A stretch of DNA of 39,708 bases from an uncultured Pseudomonadota bacterium (GTDB taxonomy: Bacteria > Myxococcota_A > UBA796 > SXON01), in assembly GCA_903959175.1 (NCBI GenBank), contig CAJBVW010000548.1, positions 1 to 39,708 of the forward strand, written 5' to 3'. Each line of letters opens with the position of its first letter. The stretch's first letter is position 1. Below are positions 7,481 through 16,100 of the stretch, piece by piece. The translations under genes were made by a program, and so were the position numbers. Below the pieces are notes generated by a model. It saw only the letters and a list, made by a program, of their open reading frames with translations, searched no databases and had not been told where the DNA came from.

Positions 7481-9876
7481 TCGACGAGGTCCTCGGCGCC
7501 GCGGGGCGCCAGCTTGGAGTTGTCGAACCCGTAGCTGAGCACGCCGGTGACGGACGCCCACCCGGTGCCGAGCGCGGGCTGGTCGAGCGCTTCGTAGAAG
7601 AAGTCGTCCACGCGCAGGCAGTCGCCGACGACGAACTCGTCGAAGTCTTCGGGGTCGTCGGGGTTGATGTCGGTGACGGAGACGGCCTCGACGGTGACGA
7701 GCATGCTCTCGTAGGGCTCGGCGAGGGAGCCGCCGGTGCCGACGTCGCAGGGGTCGACCACGAGGGCGTCGGGGACGGCCGCCGCGCCGGTCACGGTCAC
7801 CGTGGGGGAGGTGAGCTCGGTGAAGCCGTAGTACTCCGCGTAGGTGCCGGACACGCGCACCACGTCACCGACGGCGACGTCGTTGTCGCCCCGGTCGTAC
7901 ACATAGAGACCGCTGTACGCGCCGCCGGACTGCGACTGCACCGCGAAGCCGTGGCTCTCGCGCACGGCGGTGACCACGGCGTCGGTGATCGCGACGAGCG
8001 CGCCCTCCGCGGGGTGGTCGGGGTTGGAGGGGTCGCGGATGGCCTCGATGGTCGTCGTGCACGCGCCGTCGGGGCTCGCCTCCTCCGGGCAGGCGTCGCA
8101 CACGTCGCCGAGGCCGTCGCTGTCGGCGTCCGCCTGGTCGGGGTTGCCCTCGCGCGGGCAGTTGTCGTCGCCGTCGAGGACGCCGTCGCCGTCGATGTCC
8201 CCGGCGGCGGACTCGCACTCGGTCTCGCTGGTGAGCGGGCAGTCGTCGCAGGAGTCGCCCTGGCCGTCGCCGTCCTCGTCCCACTGGTTCGGGTCGTACA
8301 CGCCGGGGCAGAGGTCGGAGTCGTCGGAGACGCCGTCCCCGTCGGCGTCGCCGCTGGTCGGCTCGGAGAGGTTGCAGGTGGTGGCGGCCTCGCAGGCGTA
8401 CAGCTCGTACAGCTCACCGGCGTACTCGTAGCCGGCGGGCATCGAGATCCCCGCGAGCGCGGCGGTCAACGTGGCCTCGACGTCGGCGAGGGTCGCGGCG
8501 TCGTCTCCGCTCGCGCCGTCCGCCACGCAGATAGAGCGGGACTCGCCGCACACGTCGAGGGGCTCGCACCAGTCGGGGGTGTCGGAGAGCGCGGTGACGT
8601 ACTCGGTGAGGCCGTACTTCGCCTGGCCGCCGACGACGACGAGGCGCACGTCCGCGGCCTCGGCGGTGATGATGCCGCGGTAGGGCGTGCGGCTCCAGGT
8701 GAAGACGGCGATGTCGGCCTGCATCCCGGCGGCGAGCTGCCCGAGGACGCCGTCCGCCCCGACGGCGCGCGCGGCGTCGGTCGTGGACTTCTCCCAGAGG
8801 GTCACGTCCGAGATGGGGCTGCCCTTGGAGGCGAGCCAGTCGGCCGCGCAGGCGAGCTCGCCGATGGGGGCCATGGAGCCCGAGGGCGTCCAGTCCGTGC
8901 CGATCGCCCAGGCGACGCCGAGCTTGTCGGCGATCTCGACCGGGGTGGTCGTGCCGTAGAGCGCGAGGTTGGAGCGGGGCGACCAGATGAGGCCGGTGCC
9001 CTCGGACGCCATCTGCGCGAGCTGGCTGGTCGTCGCATCCGAGCTGTGCACGTAGTACTGCCCGGGGCCGACCATGCCGATGTCGAACATGTAGTCGATC
9101 TCGTCGCGCACCGAGCCGTCCTTGCCCTCGGCCACGTGGTAGAGCGCGGCGTCGAGCGAGCCGGAGGCCAGGGCCGACGTGGTGGAGCTGCCGTCGCTCT
9201 CGCTCAGGTTGTCGGTCACGTTGCTGGCGCTGTAGTCGATGTCGTAGCTGGAGAGGCCGCTGGCCTGGCTGCCCTCGTCGAGGTTGCGCACGAGCGCGTC
9301 GATGCAGGCGTCGTCCCCGCTGGAGCCGACCGCCGCCGTGGTGCCGTGGATCAGCTCACGGGCCTCGGCCCACTTCATGATCTCGCACTTGTAGTCGTCC
9401 TTGATCTCGTTGAAGCCCGCCTTGAAGTCGTCGTAGCGGTCGTCGCCCTGCCAGTCGTAGCGGTCCTCGAACTCGGGGCCGACCTGCCAGGGCGGGAGCG
9501 AGTTGTACTGGAGGTGGTTGTGGGCGTCGATGAGGCCGGGGGAGAGCACGCCCTCGGTGCACACCACCTCGGCGCCGCCGGTGTCGCAGTCCGCGCCGAC
9601 GCATGAGATGGTGCCCGTGCCGCGCCCGTAGACGACGTAGCCGGCGACCGGTCCGTCGGGCGTGAGGACCACGCCGGAGAGGGCCACGGAGTCGCCGCTG
9701 CCGGCCGCGGGGGTGCAGGCGGGGAGGTCGGGGCCCTCGACGTCACCCTCGACGGGGAGGTCGGTGTCCTCGGTGATGTCGGTGTCGTCGGTGTCCGCGC
9801 CCGAATCGTCGGCGGCGGAGCCGTCCTTGTCGTTGGTGACGCCGGTGCAGGAAGCGAGGGCCAGCCAGAGGAACAT
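7477..9876 (-). CDS. Secreted amidohydrolase with thrombospondin-3 repeats and OB-fold tail
   Basis: A 799-residue lipoprotein (Cys10 in WLALASCTG) with an acidic Asp/Thr linker (18-50). Residues 65-430 are an amidohydrolase of the AtzA/TrzN-like superfamily: DAHNH (His119, His121), a His near 247, VHSSD (His277), the family motif SPRSNLALYG, and GTDWTP (Asp328). By homology it is a metal-dependent hydrolase, substrate unknown. Residues 510-604 hold three thrombospondin type 3 Ca-binding repeats (DADGDGVSDDSDLCP and relatives). The last 180 residues (from 625) resemble the OB-fold domain found in secreted nucleases (VGDVVRVSGTYAEYYG). Many Cys suggest disulfides. A leader of about 20 bases contains CGGAG ten bases before the ATG. 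The longer upstream frame runs into the divergent promoter and is not coding. Confidence 0.85.
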   Translation of the reverse strand: MFLWLALASCTGVTNDKDGSAADDSGADTDDTDITEDTDLPVEGDVEGPDLPACTPAAGSGDSVALSGVVLTPDGPVAGYVVYGRGTGTISCVGADCDTGGAEVVCTEGVLSPGLIDAHNHLQYNSLPPWQVGPEFEDRYDWQGDDRYDDFKAGFNEIKDDYKCEIMKWAEARELIHGTTAAVGSSGDDACIDALVRNLDEGSQASGLSSYDIDYSASNVTDNLSESDGSSTTSALASGSLDAALYHVAEGKDGSVRDEIDYMFDIGMVGPGQYYVHSSDATTSQLAQMASEGTGLIWSPRSNLALYGTTTPVEIADKLGVAWAIGTDWTPSGSMAPIGELACAADWLASKGSPISDVTLWEKSTTDAARAVGADGVLGQLAAGMQADIAVFTWSRTPYRGIITAEAADVRLVVVGGQAKYGLTEYVTALSDTPDWCEPLDVCGESRSICVADGASGDDAATLADVEATLTAALAGISMPAGYEYAGELYELYACEAATTCNLSEPTSGDADGDGVSDDSDLCPGVYDPNQWDEDGDGQGDSCDDCPLTSETECESAAGDIDGDGVLDGDDNCPREGNPDQADADSDGLGDVCDACPEEASPDGACTTTIEAIRDPSNPDHPAEGALVAITDAVVTAVRESHGFAVQSQSGGAYSGLYVYDRGDNDVAVGDVVRVSGTYAEYYGFTELTSPTVTVTGAAAVPDALVVDPCDVGTGGSLAEPYESMLVTVEAVSVTDINPDDPEDFDEFVVGDCLRVDDFFYEALDQPALGTGWASVTGVLSYGFDNSKLAPRGAEDLVE

Positions 9877-9897
9877 GGGGACTCCGAGGGGGCGCCC

Positions 9898-9905
9898 GTT
9901 AACCT
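9898..9905 (+). promoter_or_regulatory. -10 TAACCT inside a GTTAAC palindrome, leaderless promoter
   Basis: TAACCT (9900-9905) ends six bases before the ATG at 9912. Its TAA is also an in-frame stop, which rules out any earlier start. The hexamer overlaps the GTTAAC palindrome (9898-9903) in the 35-bp gap between divergent genes, so the minus-strand gene may use the same AT-rich patch. Confidence 0.5.
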
Positions 9906-9911
9906 GGGGGA

Positions 9912-10877
9912 ATGCTGGACGTGTGGCTCGATTCGGTGGTGCTGCTGCAGACGGGCCCGTCCCTGTGCGCGGGCGTGGTCCTCGACGCCGCCGATCTCGT
10001 CGACGCCGGCGCGATCGTAGAGGCGCCACCCGCACGGCGCATCGTGGCCACGGCGTATCATTGCGTCGCGACGGGGCTGCGGCCGATGGTGAAGTACCGC
10101 GGCGGCGAGCAGGTGTCGGGCCGGGTGATCGCGCGGGACCCCTCGCACGACCTCGCGCTCGTCGCGGTGGAGGGCGGGCCGGAGGTCGTCGGGTTGCCCC
10201 TCCGCACGGACGACGTCGCCGTCGGGGACACGGTGTACGCCCTCGGGCACCCCTTCGGGCAGGCGACCGGCGGCAAGCTCGCGAACCTCCTCGTGTGGAG
10301 CGCCTCGCGCGGGATGGTCGGCGGCGTGGGCCCCTGGCTCATCCAGACGGACGCCGCGCTCAACCCGGGGAATTCCGGGGGCCCGCTCGTGGATGAGGAG
10401 GGCCGCGTGGTCGGCATCGTCTCCCGCAAGATCAAGTCGGAGGGCATCGGCTTCGCCGCCAAGGCCGACCGCCTCGCGGAGCTGCGCGAGGACCCCGACA
10501 TGGGGCCCTTCCTCGGAGGAACGTGGGGCCTCGGAGCCGGCTTCTTCCAGGGAGAGCGCGCGGAGGTGGGCGGAAACCTGACCTTCGTGTTCCGGGAGCG
10601 CCTCGTGACGCGCGCCTGGCTCGGCGTCGGCCTCGGGGACGCCGCCGGCTTCGGCCTCGTCACCGTCGCGGGGCGGCAGCGGTTCGGGCGCGGCGCCCTC
10701 TCGACCACGCTGGATCTCGGGGGAGGGGGCCGGTACTTCGAGAAGGAGGTCACCCCGTTCCTCCTCGGGCGGGTCTCCGTCGCGTCGATCGGCGTCGGCG
10801 CCCAGCTCGTGCCGGGCACCTGGGAGTGGACCCTCACGCTCGACATCGAGTGGCCAGGGAACCTCGGCGTCTTCTGA
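9912..10877 (+). CDS. Trypsin-like serine protease with beta-rich C-terminal region
   Basis: A 321-residue protein. Residues 1-175 are a chymotrypsin-fold peptidase of the S1C/DegP type with the full triad: His50 (TAYHCV), Asp80 (SHDLALV) and Ser155 (NPGNSGGP). There is no PDZ domain. Residues 180-321 consist of short amphipathic Gly-rich strands (GLGAGFFQG, RAWLGVGLGD, VSVASIGVGAQLV) that look like membrane or barrel strands. No signal peptide is visible, and an in-frame TAA twelve bases upstream excludes a longer N-terminus. It is therefore either cytoplasmic, exported by a route I cannot see, or mis-started. The gene has its own leaderless promoter and is followed by a strong hairpin. Confidence 0.82.
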   Translation: MLDVWLDSVVLLQTGPSLCAGVVLDAADLVDAGAIVEAPPARRIVATAYHCVATGLRPMVKYRGGEQVSGRVIARDPSHDLALVAVEGGPEVVGLPLRTDDVAVGDTVYALGHPFGQATGGKLANLLVWSASRGMVGGVGPWLIQTDAALNPGNSGGPLVDEEGRVVGIVSRKIKSEGIGFAAKADRLAELREDPDMGPFLGGTWGLGAGFFQGERAEVGGNLTFVFRERLVTRAWLGVGLGDAAGFGLVTVAGRQRFGRGALSTTLDLGGGGRYFEKEVTPFLLGRVSVASIGVGAQLVPGTWEWTLTLDIEWPGNLGVF

Positions 10878-10880
10878 TCC

Positions 10881-10911
10881 CGAGCGCCACGGCGACACCC
10901 GTCGGCGCTCG
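10881..10911 (+). terminator. Hairpin after protease gene
   Basis: Arms 10881-10892 and 10899-10911 pair over 12 positions with one bulged C and a six-base loop, just after the stop at 10877. No T tract follows. It probably separates the protease from the receptor gene, whose start lies 24 bases later. Confidence 0.45.
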
Positions 10912-10934
10912 CGCCATGCTACCGGGTTCCGGCC

Positions 10935-13496
10935 GTGCTGCTGCTCCTCCTGTCCCTCCTCCCGCTCGCCGCCGCGCAGGACGCGCCGTCGGCCGCGCCG
11001 CCCGCCGCCCCCGCCGAGGGCGAGCTCCCGCCGCTCCTGAAGGACCCGGCGCTCCTCGACTTCGTGCAGGCGCCGTACCCGCCCGCCGCCGAGGCCGCGG
11101 GCGTCGAGGCGAGCGTCCGCCTCCTCCTCGAGATCGACGCCACCGGCCTCGTCACCGCGGTCGAGGTCGTCACCCCCGCCGGGCAGGGCTTCGACGAGGC
11201 CGCCGTCGAGGCCGCGCGGCAGTTCCGCTTCTCCCCCGCGGAGGACGCCACCGGCCCCGTGCCCGTCGCCGTCGAGTTCGACTACGGTTTCAAGCTCGCC
11301 GTTCAGCCGCCGCCCGCCGAAGAGGCCGCGCCCGCCCTCGCGATCGAGGGCACCCTCCGCGAGATGGCGACGCGCGCGCCCATCCCCGGCGCCGCCGTGC
11401 AGGTGCGCCGCGGCGAGGTCACGATCGCGACCACCACGACCGACGCCGAGGGCAGGTTCGCCCTCTCCGGCATCGACCCCGGCGCGGTCACCCTCGTCGC
11501 CTTCACGCCCGAGCACCAACGCGACGAGCTCGACGTCACCGTCGTCGCCGGCGAGGTCACCGAACTCGGCCTGTGGCTCCGGCGCCTGAGCTACCGCGGC
11601 GCCGGCGTCGTCGGCATCTACGAGAAGGAGCGCCCCCCCGAGGTCACGCGGCGCACGCTCACGATGGCCGAGGTGCGGCGGGTGCCCGGGACCTTCGGCG
11701 ACCCCGTGCGCGTCATCCAGAGCCTCCCCGGCGCGGCGCGCGCACCCTTCGGGACCGGCCTGCTCGTCCTCCGCGGCGCCAACCCGGAGGACAGCAACGT
11801 CTACGTCGACGGGGTGGAGGTGCCGCTGGTGTACCACCTCGGCGGCTTCCGCTCGATCCTCAACCCCGACCTCATCTCCGCCGTCGACTACCTGCCGGGC
11901 ACCTACAGCGCCCGCTACGGGCGTTCGACCGGCGGCGTCATCGACGTGAGCACCACGTCCACCTACCCGGACCAGACCAAGCTGGTGTGGCGGACGGACG
12001 TGCTCGACACCGGCGTGTTCGCCACCGGCAAGGTCGGGAAGAAGGGGAAGGACAAGGTTGGTTTCTCGGTTGGAGCCCGGCGCTCCTACATCGACGCCAT
12101 CCTCGGCGCCGCGCTCGCCAACGCCGAGTTCTACGCCGCGCCCCGCTGGCTCGACTACCAACTCAAGATCGAGGCCCTCGACGCCGGCGACAACGAGCTC
12201 TCCGCGCTCCTCTTCGGCTTCCAGGACGACCTCATCGTCCGCACCGACGCCGGCGAGGCCGACCAGATCGGCGTCCACTACTCCACTCACCGCCTCGTGC
12301 TCCGCTGGGCCCGCCCGCTCTCGGACACCCTGAAGTTCCAGCTCCAACCCGCCTTCGGCATCGACGGCACGCGCGTCGGCTTCGGCAGCGACATCGGCAT
12401 CGAGCTGGACGCCGTACGGGTCGACCTCCGCGGCGAGCTCCGCTGGACCCCCTCCGAGGCCCTCTCCGTGGCCGCCGGCCTCGACAGCGAGGCCGCCCGG
12501 TACGACCTCTCCGTCTACGTCGCCGGCGTGCCGGTGGACGGCGAGGATCCGCTCTCCGAGGAGGAGCCCCTCACCATCGACGGCGGCCGGTGGAACGCCT
12601 ACCCGGACTCCTTCCTCGAGGCGCAGATCCGCCCCTTCGCCGACCGCGATCGCCTGCTCGTGGTCGCCGGCCTGCGCCTCGACGGCATCGTGCGCGACGA
12701 CGAGCCCGTGCAGGTCGCGCCCGACCCGCGCTTCGCCGTGCGCTTCGAGCCCTTCGAGGGCGCCACGATCAAGGCGGGCACGGGGCTCTACCACCAGCCA
12801 CCGCAGAACGCGCAGCTCATCGGGGAGGCCTTCTTCGAGCGCGCCTGGGGCAACGAGCTCGGCTGGGAGCAGAAGTTCAGCCCCGCCATCAGCGCCGACG
12901 CGACGGGCTTCTACCGGTGGATGGACCCCCTCGCGCTCGGCTTCGGCGGGGAAGGGGACACCGGCGTCGGCCGCGCCTACGGCCTCGAGGTGATGGTCCG
13001 GCACGCCCGGATCGACCGCTTCTTCGGGTGGATCTCGTACACGCTCTCCAAGTCCGAGCGCAACGACACCCCCGACGATCCCGAGGCCTGGTACCCCTTC
13101 GACTTCGACCAGACCCACATCCTCACCGGCGTCGCGGGCTACCGGCTCCCGCTCGACTTCGAGGTCTCCGCGCGCGTCCAGTACGTCACGGGCAACCCCT
13201 ACACCCCCTACGACGGGCAGGGGCTCTACCTCATGGACGAGGGGCGCTACCTCGGCTTTCCGAGCGCGGACACCAACAGCGAGCGCCTCTCCGCGTACTA
13301 CGCGGCCGACATCCGCGTCTCGCGGCTCTTCACCTTCAAACACTGGCAGCTCGAGGTCTTCGGGGACGTCCTCAACGTCATCCACGGCGACAACCCCGAG
13401 TTCCAGCTCTACAACTACGACTACACCGAGAGCGCCACGATCAACGGGCTGCCGCTGGTCCCCTCGCTCGGCTTCCAGGTGGAGGTGAACCTGTGA
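10935..13496 (+). CDS. TonB-dependent receptor with its own TonB C-terminal domain
   Basis: An 853-residue outer-membrane protein. Signal peptide 1-14 (LLPLAAAQ). Residues about 45-118 are a TonB_C-type domain (YPPAAEAAGVEASVRLLLEID ending in ARQFRFSPA), normally found on the energy-transducing TonB protein. Residues 135-215 are a carboxypeptidase-regulatory-like beta-sandwich (GRFALSGIDPGAVTL). The plug (about 235-340) has LVLRGANPEDSNVYVDGVEVP and YSARYGRSTGGVIDV, and the rest is a beta-barrel with aromatic girdles. Receptors of this type import nutrients using TonB-ExbB-ExbD energy; the substrate is unknown. The GTG start at 10935 begins the signal peptide. TACCGG nine bases upstream is a possible -10. 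The stop overlaps the start of the following lipoprotein gene. Confidence 0.88.
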   Translation: MLLLLLSLLPLAAAQDAPSAAPPAAPAEGELPPLLKDPALLDFVQAPYPPAAEAAGVEASVRLLLEIDATGLVTAVEVVTPAGQGFDEAAVEAARQFRFSPAEDATGPVPVAVEFDYGFKLAVQPPPAEEAAPALAIEGTLREMATRAPIPGAAVQVRRGEVTIATTTTDAEGRFALSGIDPGAVTLVAFTPEHQRDELDVTVVAGEVTELGLWLRRLSYRGAGVVGIYEKERPPEVTRRTLTMAEVRRVPGTFGDPVRVIQSLPGAARAPFGTGLLVLRGANPEDSNVYVDGVEVPLVYHLGGFRSILNPDLISAVDYLPGTYSARYGRSTGGVIDVSTTSTYPDQTKLVWRTDVLDTGVFATGKVGKKGKDKVGFSVGARRSYIDAILGAALANAEFYAAPRWLDYQLKIEALDAGDNELSALLFGFQDDLIVRTDAGEADQIGVHYSTHRLVLRWARPLSDTLKFQLQPAFGIDGTRVGFGSDIGIELDAVRVDLRGELRWTPSEALSVAAGLDSEAARYDLSVYVAGVPVDGEDPLSEEEPLTIDGGRWNAYPDSFLEAQIRPFADRDRLLVVAGLRLDGIVRDDEPVQVAPDPRFAVRFEPFEGATIKAGTGLYHQPPQNAQLIGEAFFERAWGNELGWEQKFSPAISADATGFYRWMDPLALGFGGEGDTGVGRAYGLEVMVRHARIDRFFGWISYTLSKSERNDTPDDPEAWYPFDFDQTHILTGVAGYRLPLDFEVSARVQYVTGNPYTPYDGQGLYLMDEGRYLGFPSADTNSERLSAYYAADIRVSRLFTFKHWQLEVFGDVLNVIHGDNPEFQLYNYDYTESATINGLPLVPSLGFQVEVNL

Positions 13497-14359
13497 TCCT
13501 CCTCACGCTGCTCGGCTGCCAGTCCATCGACCTCGCCGACGAGTGGGACCTCGACCGCCTCCGCCTCCTCGCCGTCCGCGCCGAGCCGGCCGAGCCGCGC
13601 CCGGGGGACGCCGTCACCTTCACCTCGCTCGCCTACGTGCCGGGCGGCGCCCCATGGTCCGCCATCTGGTTCGCGTGCGTCGCGGGCAGCGAGCTCGGCT
13701 GCTCCTTCGACCCGTCGGTCCTCGAGGGCCTGGACGACATGGGCTCGCTGACCCCCGAGGAACAAGCGGAGCTCTTCGCCACCCTCGCCGCCGCCGGGCT
13801 CATCGGCGTCGAGCCCGGCCTCCCGCCGAGCTGGGTCGTGCCGGCGGACGCCCTCGCGGGCCTCACCGAGGCCGAGGCCCTCGAAGGCACGAGCGCCACC
13901 GTGCAGGTCACGCTCACGACGGCCACCCCCGAGGACGAAGGCGACACCGAGCTCGTCCTGCGCCGGGTGCCGATCAGCCTCGCGCCGACGCCCAACCAGA
14001 ACCCCGACGTCGAGGTCTTCGAGGTCGAGGGCAACGCGCTCGCCGCCGGGGAGGCCCTCCGCGTCGACGCCGGGCGCAGCTACGACCTGAAGGCGACCCT
14101 CGCCGGCGCGCTCGAGGAGTACGCCTACGTCACCACCGAGGGCGTCGAGGAGACCCGCACGGAGGAGCTCGAGTGGCGCTGGTACACCGATGTCGGCACG
14201 CTCGGCGGCGGCATCCCGTCCTTCGAGGAGGACGAGCCCGAGAGCGGCACCGTGACCTGGAACACCCCGAACGACGCCGGCGCGGGCGTCCTCCACGCGG
14301 TCGTGCTCGACGGTCGCGGCGGCATGGGCTGGTGGTCGGTCGCGGTCACCGTCGAGTAG
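13493..14359 (+). CDS. Lipoprotein coupled to TonB-dependent receptor, unknown function
   Basis: A 288-residue lipoprotein with a very short signal and lipobox LTLLGC (Cys9). I recognise no enzyme domain. It has a region similar to bacterial immunoglobulin-like folds, such as GDAVTFTSLAYVPGGAPWS near the N-terminus and WRWYTDVGTLGGG...TVTWNTP near the C-terminus, like repeats that describe extracellular beta-sandwiches. Its GTG overlaps the TGA of the receptor gene (GTGA), so the two are translationally coupled. By analogy with receptor-lipoprotein pairs it may capture ligand at the surface for the receptor; this is inference. The gene ends nine bases before the convergent CotH gene. Confidence 0.78.
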   Translation: MILLTLLGCQSIDLADEWDLDRLRLLAVRAEPAEPRPGDAVTFTSLAYVPGGAPWSAIWFACVAGSELGCSFDPSVLEGLDDMGSLTPEEQAELFATLAAAGLIGVEPGLPPSWVVPADALAGLTEAEALEGTSATVQVTLTTATPEDEGDTELVLRRVPISLAPTPNQNPDVEVFEVEGNALAAGEALRVDAGRSYDLKATLAGALEEYAYVTTEGVEETRTEELEWRWYTDVGTLGGGIPSFEEDEPESGTVTWNTPNDAGAGVLHAVVLDGRGGMGWWSVAVTVE

Positions 14360-14368
14360 GCACCTCGC

Positions 14369-16045
14369 TCACGGGAGCGCGCACACGCTCGGGTGGGATT
14401 CGGCGCACGCGGCGGTCCCGGCGGCGAAGGCCGACTCGTCCCAGGTGGTGCACCGGGTGGTCCCCGTGGCGGTCCACCACGCCTCGCGCACGGGCCAGGT
14501 GTAGAAGAAGTAGGCGTAGTATTCGCCGGTCGTCTGCGGGCCGGTGAGGGTGCCCCCGCGGGTCTGGCAGTTGGCCTCGGCGTCCGCGTTGGTGCGCGGC
14601 CACCGGCAGAACGCGAAGTGGCGGTCGTCCAGGTCGTGGCGGACGCAGTCGTCGCAGGCGCTCTGCCCGTCGACGGAGAGGTCGTCGATCCAGCCGTCGG
14701 CGTCGTCGTCTACGCCGTTGCAGGCCTCGGTGGCGCCGGGGTGTACGGCGGCGTCGTTGTCGTCGGGGTCGTTACACACGGGCGCGCCGTCGCCGTCGGC
14801 GTCGTCGGTGCCGCCGCGTTGGCACGCGACCCAGCTCGCGAGGAACGCGTGCCGGGCCCGCACCCAGAGCCGCATGCGCTCGGTGGCCGCGACGTGCTCC
14901 TCCCAGCCGATGCTCCGGTTGGGGTCGGCCTCGAGCGCGTCGCGGATCTGGGCGTCCCAGGAGTCGATCTCGGCGATGGTGAGGTCCGGGTCGAGCGCGT
15001 CGTTCATCGCTTCGATGGCGTCCACGTAGCGAGGGCCCCACACCGGATCGGCCACCACCGCCCGGAAGTGCGGCTGGGCGAAGAGGCCCATGGCCTCGCC
15101 GGCGGCGTAGCCGGTGACCGGATCGGCGTCGTAGGCCATCACATCGAAGGTGTCGTCGAGGTCCCACGGCAGGAAGAGGATGCCGCGCGAGGGGTGCTCG
15201 TACAGGTAGTAGTTGTGGTTGCAACACCAGTACCCGTCGTCTGAGCCGAGCACGGCCTCGGCCGCCCAGGCGCGGAGCCACTCGTCGAGGTCGCCGAGGG
15301 CGGCGAGTCCCTCCACGTCCGTCGTGTCGTTCATCCGCGCGATCGCGGCCCCGGTGGAGGCCTCCTCGTTGGCGACCGGGTCCGTCCCGTACTTCCAGAG
15401 GGTGCCGGTGGGGTCGTCGTAGCTGCGCTCAAGCCACTCGTGGTCGAGGAACTCGATGTTGGCGTAGAGGCCGTAGTAGGCGCCGTTGATCGTGAGCGTG
15501 GCGCTGTTGGCGCAGGCGAACGGAAGGCTTCCTTCCCGGCGGATCACCTGCCACGCGACGCGGTCGCGGAGCAGCGTCGGCTCGTACCAGGTCGCGTCGA
15601 GCGAGAGCTTGCGCAGGCCGTGGAAGCGCCCGGCCGGGTCGGTCTCGTTGAAGGCGATCACGAATTGCATCTTCTCGATGTACCAGGAGAACCCTGGGTT
15701 CCCCTTGAGGCGGATCTGGGCGTCCTCCACCACCTCGTCCCCGTAGCGGAACACGATCGGGTGGTAGTCCTTCTCGCCGCGCGCGTAGTCGTTCTCGAGC
15801 TCCGCCCACTCCTCGTCGCTGATCTCGACCTCGAAGGCCTGCAGGACGTCGGGATTGTAGAGGGCCTTGCAGCCGTCGGCGTCCTCGGTGTCGGGGTCCT
15901 CCGCGGTGTCGCCGCCGGGCGCGGGGTCGAGCACCTCGACGGTCTGCTCCTCGACGGTCTGCTCCTCGACCACGGGGGGCGACACGGGCGCGTCGGGGGT
16001 CGGCTGGGGGCCCGTGCAGGCGAGGAGCGCGGCGAGGAGCGACAT
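14369..16045 (-). CDS. CotH-kinase-like lipoprotein with MopE and C-type-lectin-like ends
   Basis: A 558-residue lipoprotein (LLAALLACTG, Cys10) with an acidic linker. Residues 65-410 match the CotH family of secreted protein kinases: RLKGNPGFSW (Lys113), LLRDRVAW, a Cys/Asn-rich loop ending NHNYYLY, and PWDLDDTF (Asp295, Asp297). Known CotH enzymes phosphorylate spore-coat and other extracellular proteins; activity here is inferred. Residues 413-455 are a MopE-type metal-binding motif (DADGDGAPVCNDPDDND, then NGVDDDADGWID). Residues 465-558 resemble a C-type lectin fold (FCRWPRTNADAEANCQTRGG ... WWTATG ... HPSVCALP). The linker contains a perfect tandem duplication encoding VEEQT. The start is fixed by TACACT six bases upstream on the minus strand. 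Confidence 0.85.
   Translation of the reverse strand: MSLLAALLACTGPQPTPDAPVSPPVVEEQTVEEQTVEVLDPAPGGDTAEDPDTEDADGCKALYNPDVLQAFEVEISDEEWAELENDYARGEKDYHPIVFRYGDEVVEDAQIRLKGNPGFSWYIEKMQFVIAFNETDPAGRFHGLRKLSLDATWYEPTLLRDRVAWQVIRREGSLPFACANSATLTINGAYYGLYANIEFLDHEWLERSYDDPTGTLWKYGTDPVANEEASTGAAIARMNDTTDVEGLAALGDLDEWLRAWAAEAVLGSDDGYWCCNHNYYLYEHPSRGILFLPWDLDDTFDVMAYDADPVTGYAAGEAMGLFAQPHFRAVVADPVWGPRYVDAIEAMNDALDPDLTIAEIDSWDAQIRDALEADPNRSIGWEEHVAATERMRLWVRARHAFLASWVACQRGGTDDADGDGAPVCNDPDDNDAAVHPGATEACNGVDDDADGWIDDLSVDGQSACDDCVRHDLDDRHFAFCRWPRTNADAEANCQTRGGTLTGPQTTGEYYAYFFYTWPVREAWWTATGTTRCTTWDESAFAAGTAACAESHPSVCALP
15935..15970 (-). repeat. 15-bp tandem duplication in the lipoprotein linker
   Basis: Two identical 15-base units (15935-15949 and 15950-15964) plus six bases of a third. 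On the minus strand they encode VEEQT twice. It is an in-frame expansion in the disordered linker of the CotH-like protein and probably a slippage product. Confidence 0.85.
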
Positions 16046-16051
16046 CCGGGC

Positions 16052-16057
16052 AGTGTA
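16052..16057 (-). promoter_or_regulatory. -10 element TACACT, leaderless promoter
   Basis: Read on the minus strand, TACACT is followed by six bases (GCCCGG) and the ATG ending at 16045. It lies back to back with the promoter of the cyclophilin gene in a 61-bp divergent gap. Confidence 0.55.
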
Positions 16058-16094
16058 CCGGCATCGGGGGTGGCGCCGCGCCCCGTCGGCGAGG

Positions 16095-16100
16095 TATCGG
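16095..16100 (+). promoter_or_regulatory. -10 element TATCGG, leaderless promoter
   Basis: TATCGG ends six bases before the ATG at 16107. The last base departs from the TANNNT consensus, but the spacing equals that of the other leaderless candidates. Confidence 0.4.

Noticed and set aside
9375-13385. 1336-codon open frame on the minus strand
   Set aside because: It is antisense to the amidohydrolase, protease and TonB receptor genes, which have clear motifs. Long antisense frames are expected at this GC content.
13493-13496. Frameshift joining the receptor and the following lipoprotein into one gene
   Set aside because: The receptor ends naturally after the last barrel strand (VEVNL), and the next frame begins with a lipoprotein signal, so these are two coupled genes.
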